DNA from: Actinomycetes bacterium
GTDB lineage: Bacteria; Actinomycetota; Acidimicrobiia; UBA5794
Length of the DNA: 8,362 nucleotides
Reading direction: 5' to 3'
Assembly (NCBI GenBank): GCA_030598305.1
Contig: JAUVQC010000046.1
Location: 1 to 8,362, forward strand
This document shows, in pieces, positions 7,237 through 8,362 of the stretch (the stretch's first letter is position 1; each line of letters begins with the position of its first letter). Position numbers and translations under genes: made by a program. The notes under the pieces were generated by a model that did not search any database, had not been told where the DNA came from, and saw only the letters and a program-made list of their open reading frames with translations.

Positions 7237-8362
7237 ATGATCCTTGAACGCGACGTGGAGCTTTCGCGGCTTGCGGAACTCGTCGATGACGTGGGGACGT
7301 CCGGCGGACGAGTCGTTCTTGTGCGCGGCGAGGCCGGAATAGGTAAGAGCACACTCATCAACCGATTCCTCACAGACATGAGCGGTCGGGCCCACACCCT
7401 CATGGGAGCATGTGACGACCTCCTCACACCCCAACCGCTCGGCCCGATCTGGGATATTGCCAGGGACGAGACCTCCCTCGCCCAGCCTCTGACAGACGGT
7501 GACCGCAGAGCGGTCATGGAATCGGTCCTCGACCTGTTGTCGCGATCTCTTCGCCCAACAGTCATGGTTCTTGAGGACACGCAGTGGGCAGATGAGGCGA
7601 CCCTCGACCTGATCAAGTTTCTGGGAAGACGCATCGCACGAACCAACGCATTGCTGGTTCTCACATTCAGGGATGCAGAGGTTGACGCGGATCACCCTCT
7701 GCGGCTGGTCATCGGTGAACTCCCGACCCAGAACATCGTTCGAATGCCGCTGACGCGGCTGACAGCGGGAGCTGTGAGGTTGATGGTGCAGCAAGAATCC
7801 TTCGACGTTGACGAAGTACTGGCTCTGACGGGCGGAAATCCGCTGTTCGTCACCGAGGTTGTGGCATCCGGTACCGATGGCGTACCCATCTCTGTCCGAG
7901 AATCTGTGCTCGCGAGAGCCGCGAAACTCTCTCCAGAGGCACGGCGCATCCTGGACCTCGTATCCGTGGCTCCGGGTGAAATTGAGAGGGATCTCGTCGA
8001 CAAGATCAGCTACCCAACAGCCGAACAACTCGCTGAGGCTGTGCGCCAGGGGCTAATGCGTATCGACAGCGACGCCCTCTCGTTCCCTCATGATCTCCAG
8101 AGGCAGGCAATCGAGCGCTCCCTCAGCACGACCGAGCGACACGATCTCAACCACCAGGTACTGAAGGCTTTGGGCGAATCAGCGAATCCAGCGAGACTCG
8201 TGCATCATGCCCGGGGAGCAAACGACGTCGACGCAATCGTTGCTTTCGCCCCGAGAGCCGCCAGAACGGCGATGGCAATCCAAAGCACCGCAGAGGCTGT
8301 CGCTCACTTCCGAATACTCGAGCCATTGCTCGATCGTGTGAAGATCGACGAGCGCGCGGCGA
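7237..8362 (+). CDS. STAND/AAA-type ATPase, N-terminal part of a probable large LuxR (LAL/MalT-like) transcriptional regulator
   Basis: The frame is open from ATG 7237 to the window edge (375 codons, no stop). The N-terminus MILERDVELSRLAELVDDVG has the form typical of large ATP-binding LuxR-family regulators. It is followed by Walker A GEAGIGKST (residues 31-39), Walker B VMVLEDTQWAD (109-119), a sensor-like LTFRD (142-146), the STAND motif GGNPLFVTE (199-207) and VPISVRESVLARA (216-228). Later residues form alpha-helical sequence like the winged-helix and TPR-type regions of these proteins. Full-length relatives are roughly 900-1000 residues and end in a LuxR helix-turn-helix, which would lie outside the window. 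Without that end, a kinase- or cyclase-linked ATPase remains possible. Its divergent position next to a maltodextrin operon makes it a candidate local regulator, by analogy with MalT. No signal peptide or membrane segment is seen, so it is cytoplasmic. Confidence 0.85.
   Translation, partial: MILERDVELSRLAELVDDVGTSGGRVVLVRGEAGIGKSTLINRFLTDMSGRAHTLMGACDDLLTPQPLGPIWDIARDETSLAQPLTDGDRRAVMESVLDLLSRSLRPTVMVLEDTQWADEATLDLIKFLGRRIARTNALLVLTFRDAEVDADHPLRLVIGELPTQNIVRMPLTRLTAGAVRLMVQQESFDVDEVLALTGGNPLFVTEVVASGTDGVPISVRESVLARAAKLSPEARRILDLVSVAPGEIERDLVDKISYPTAEQLAEAVRQGLMRIDSDALSFPHDLQRQAIERSLSTTERHDLNHQVLKALGESANPARLVHHARGANDVDAIVAFAPRAARTAMAIQSTAEAVAHFRILEPLLDRVKIDERAA

Noticed and set aside
7204..8028. 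Minus-strand open frame (274 codons) opposite the STAND ATPase
   Set aside because: The plus strand here encodes Walker A, Walker B and GGNPLFVTE motifs in one continuous frame, so the antisense frame is a shadow.
1..8362. tRNA, rRNA, CRISPR, insertion sequence or phage signals
   Set aside because: None seen: no repeated spacer-like units, no transposase-like protein, no tRNA-like cloverleaf, and almost all sequence is accounted for by five genes.

Overview
The window carries a compact minus-strand operon for alpha-1,4-glucan (glycogen/maltodextrin) metabolism, and a divergent plus-strand gene for a large ATPase of the STAND/LuxR-regulator type. Sampled lines are about 60% G+C. The main genes use GTG, TTG and ATG starts and overlap at their ends. 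The GH77 and GT35 enzymes look actinobacterial in their motifs, and STAND regulators of this kind are common in high-G+C Gram-positives. I therefore favour an actinomycetote, possibly a metagenomic lineage such as Acidimicrobiia, but the sequence alone does not settle this.

Layout in transcription order on the minus strand: malQ (5233-7143, 4-alpha-glucanotransferase, GH77), a 63-nt gap with an imperfect hairpin, glgP (3184-5169, short-type alpha-glucan phosphorylase, GT35, GTG start), glgX (1076-3187, glycogen debranching enzyme, GH13 with CBM48, TTG start overlapping the glgP stop as TTGA), and a glgA-like glycogen/starch synthase (start at 1079, overlapping the glgX stop as ATGA). This last gene runs off the left edge. 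On the plus strand, after a 93-nt divergent intergenic region, the STAND ATPase (7237 to the right edge) is cut off before any C-terminal domain.

The enzymes fit together. GlgP shortens outer glucan chains to glucose-1-phosphate, GlgX removes the limit branches, MalQ rearranges the released malto-oligosaccharides into longer chains that GlgP can use again, and the GT5 enzyme would build chains from a nucleotide-glucose donor. No glgB (branching enzyme) or glgC (ADP-glucose pyrophosphorylase) is in the window.

The strangest feature is at the left edge. The glgA-like frame is normal GT5 sequence up to about residue 314-318 (near base 126-140). It then switches, with no frame break, to the Q-loop region of a MacB/LolD-type ABC transporter ATPase. 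Third-position G+C rises from about 54% to about 88% at the same point. This is either a contig mis-join or a genuine recombination/fusion breakpoint. I see no RNA genes, CRISPR arrays or insertion sequences, and no convincing new biological system beyond this junction.
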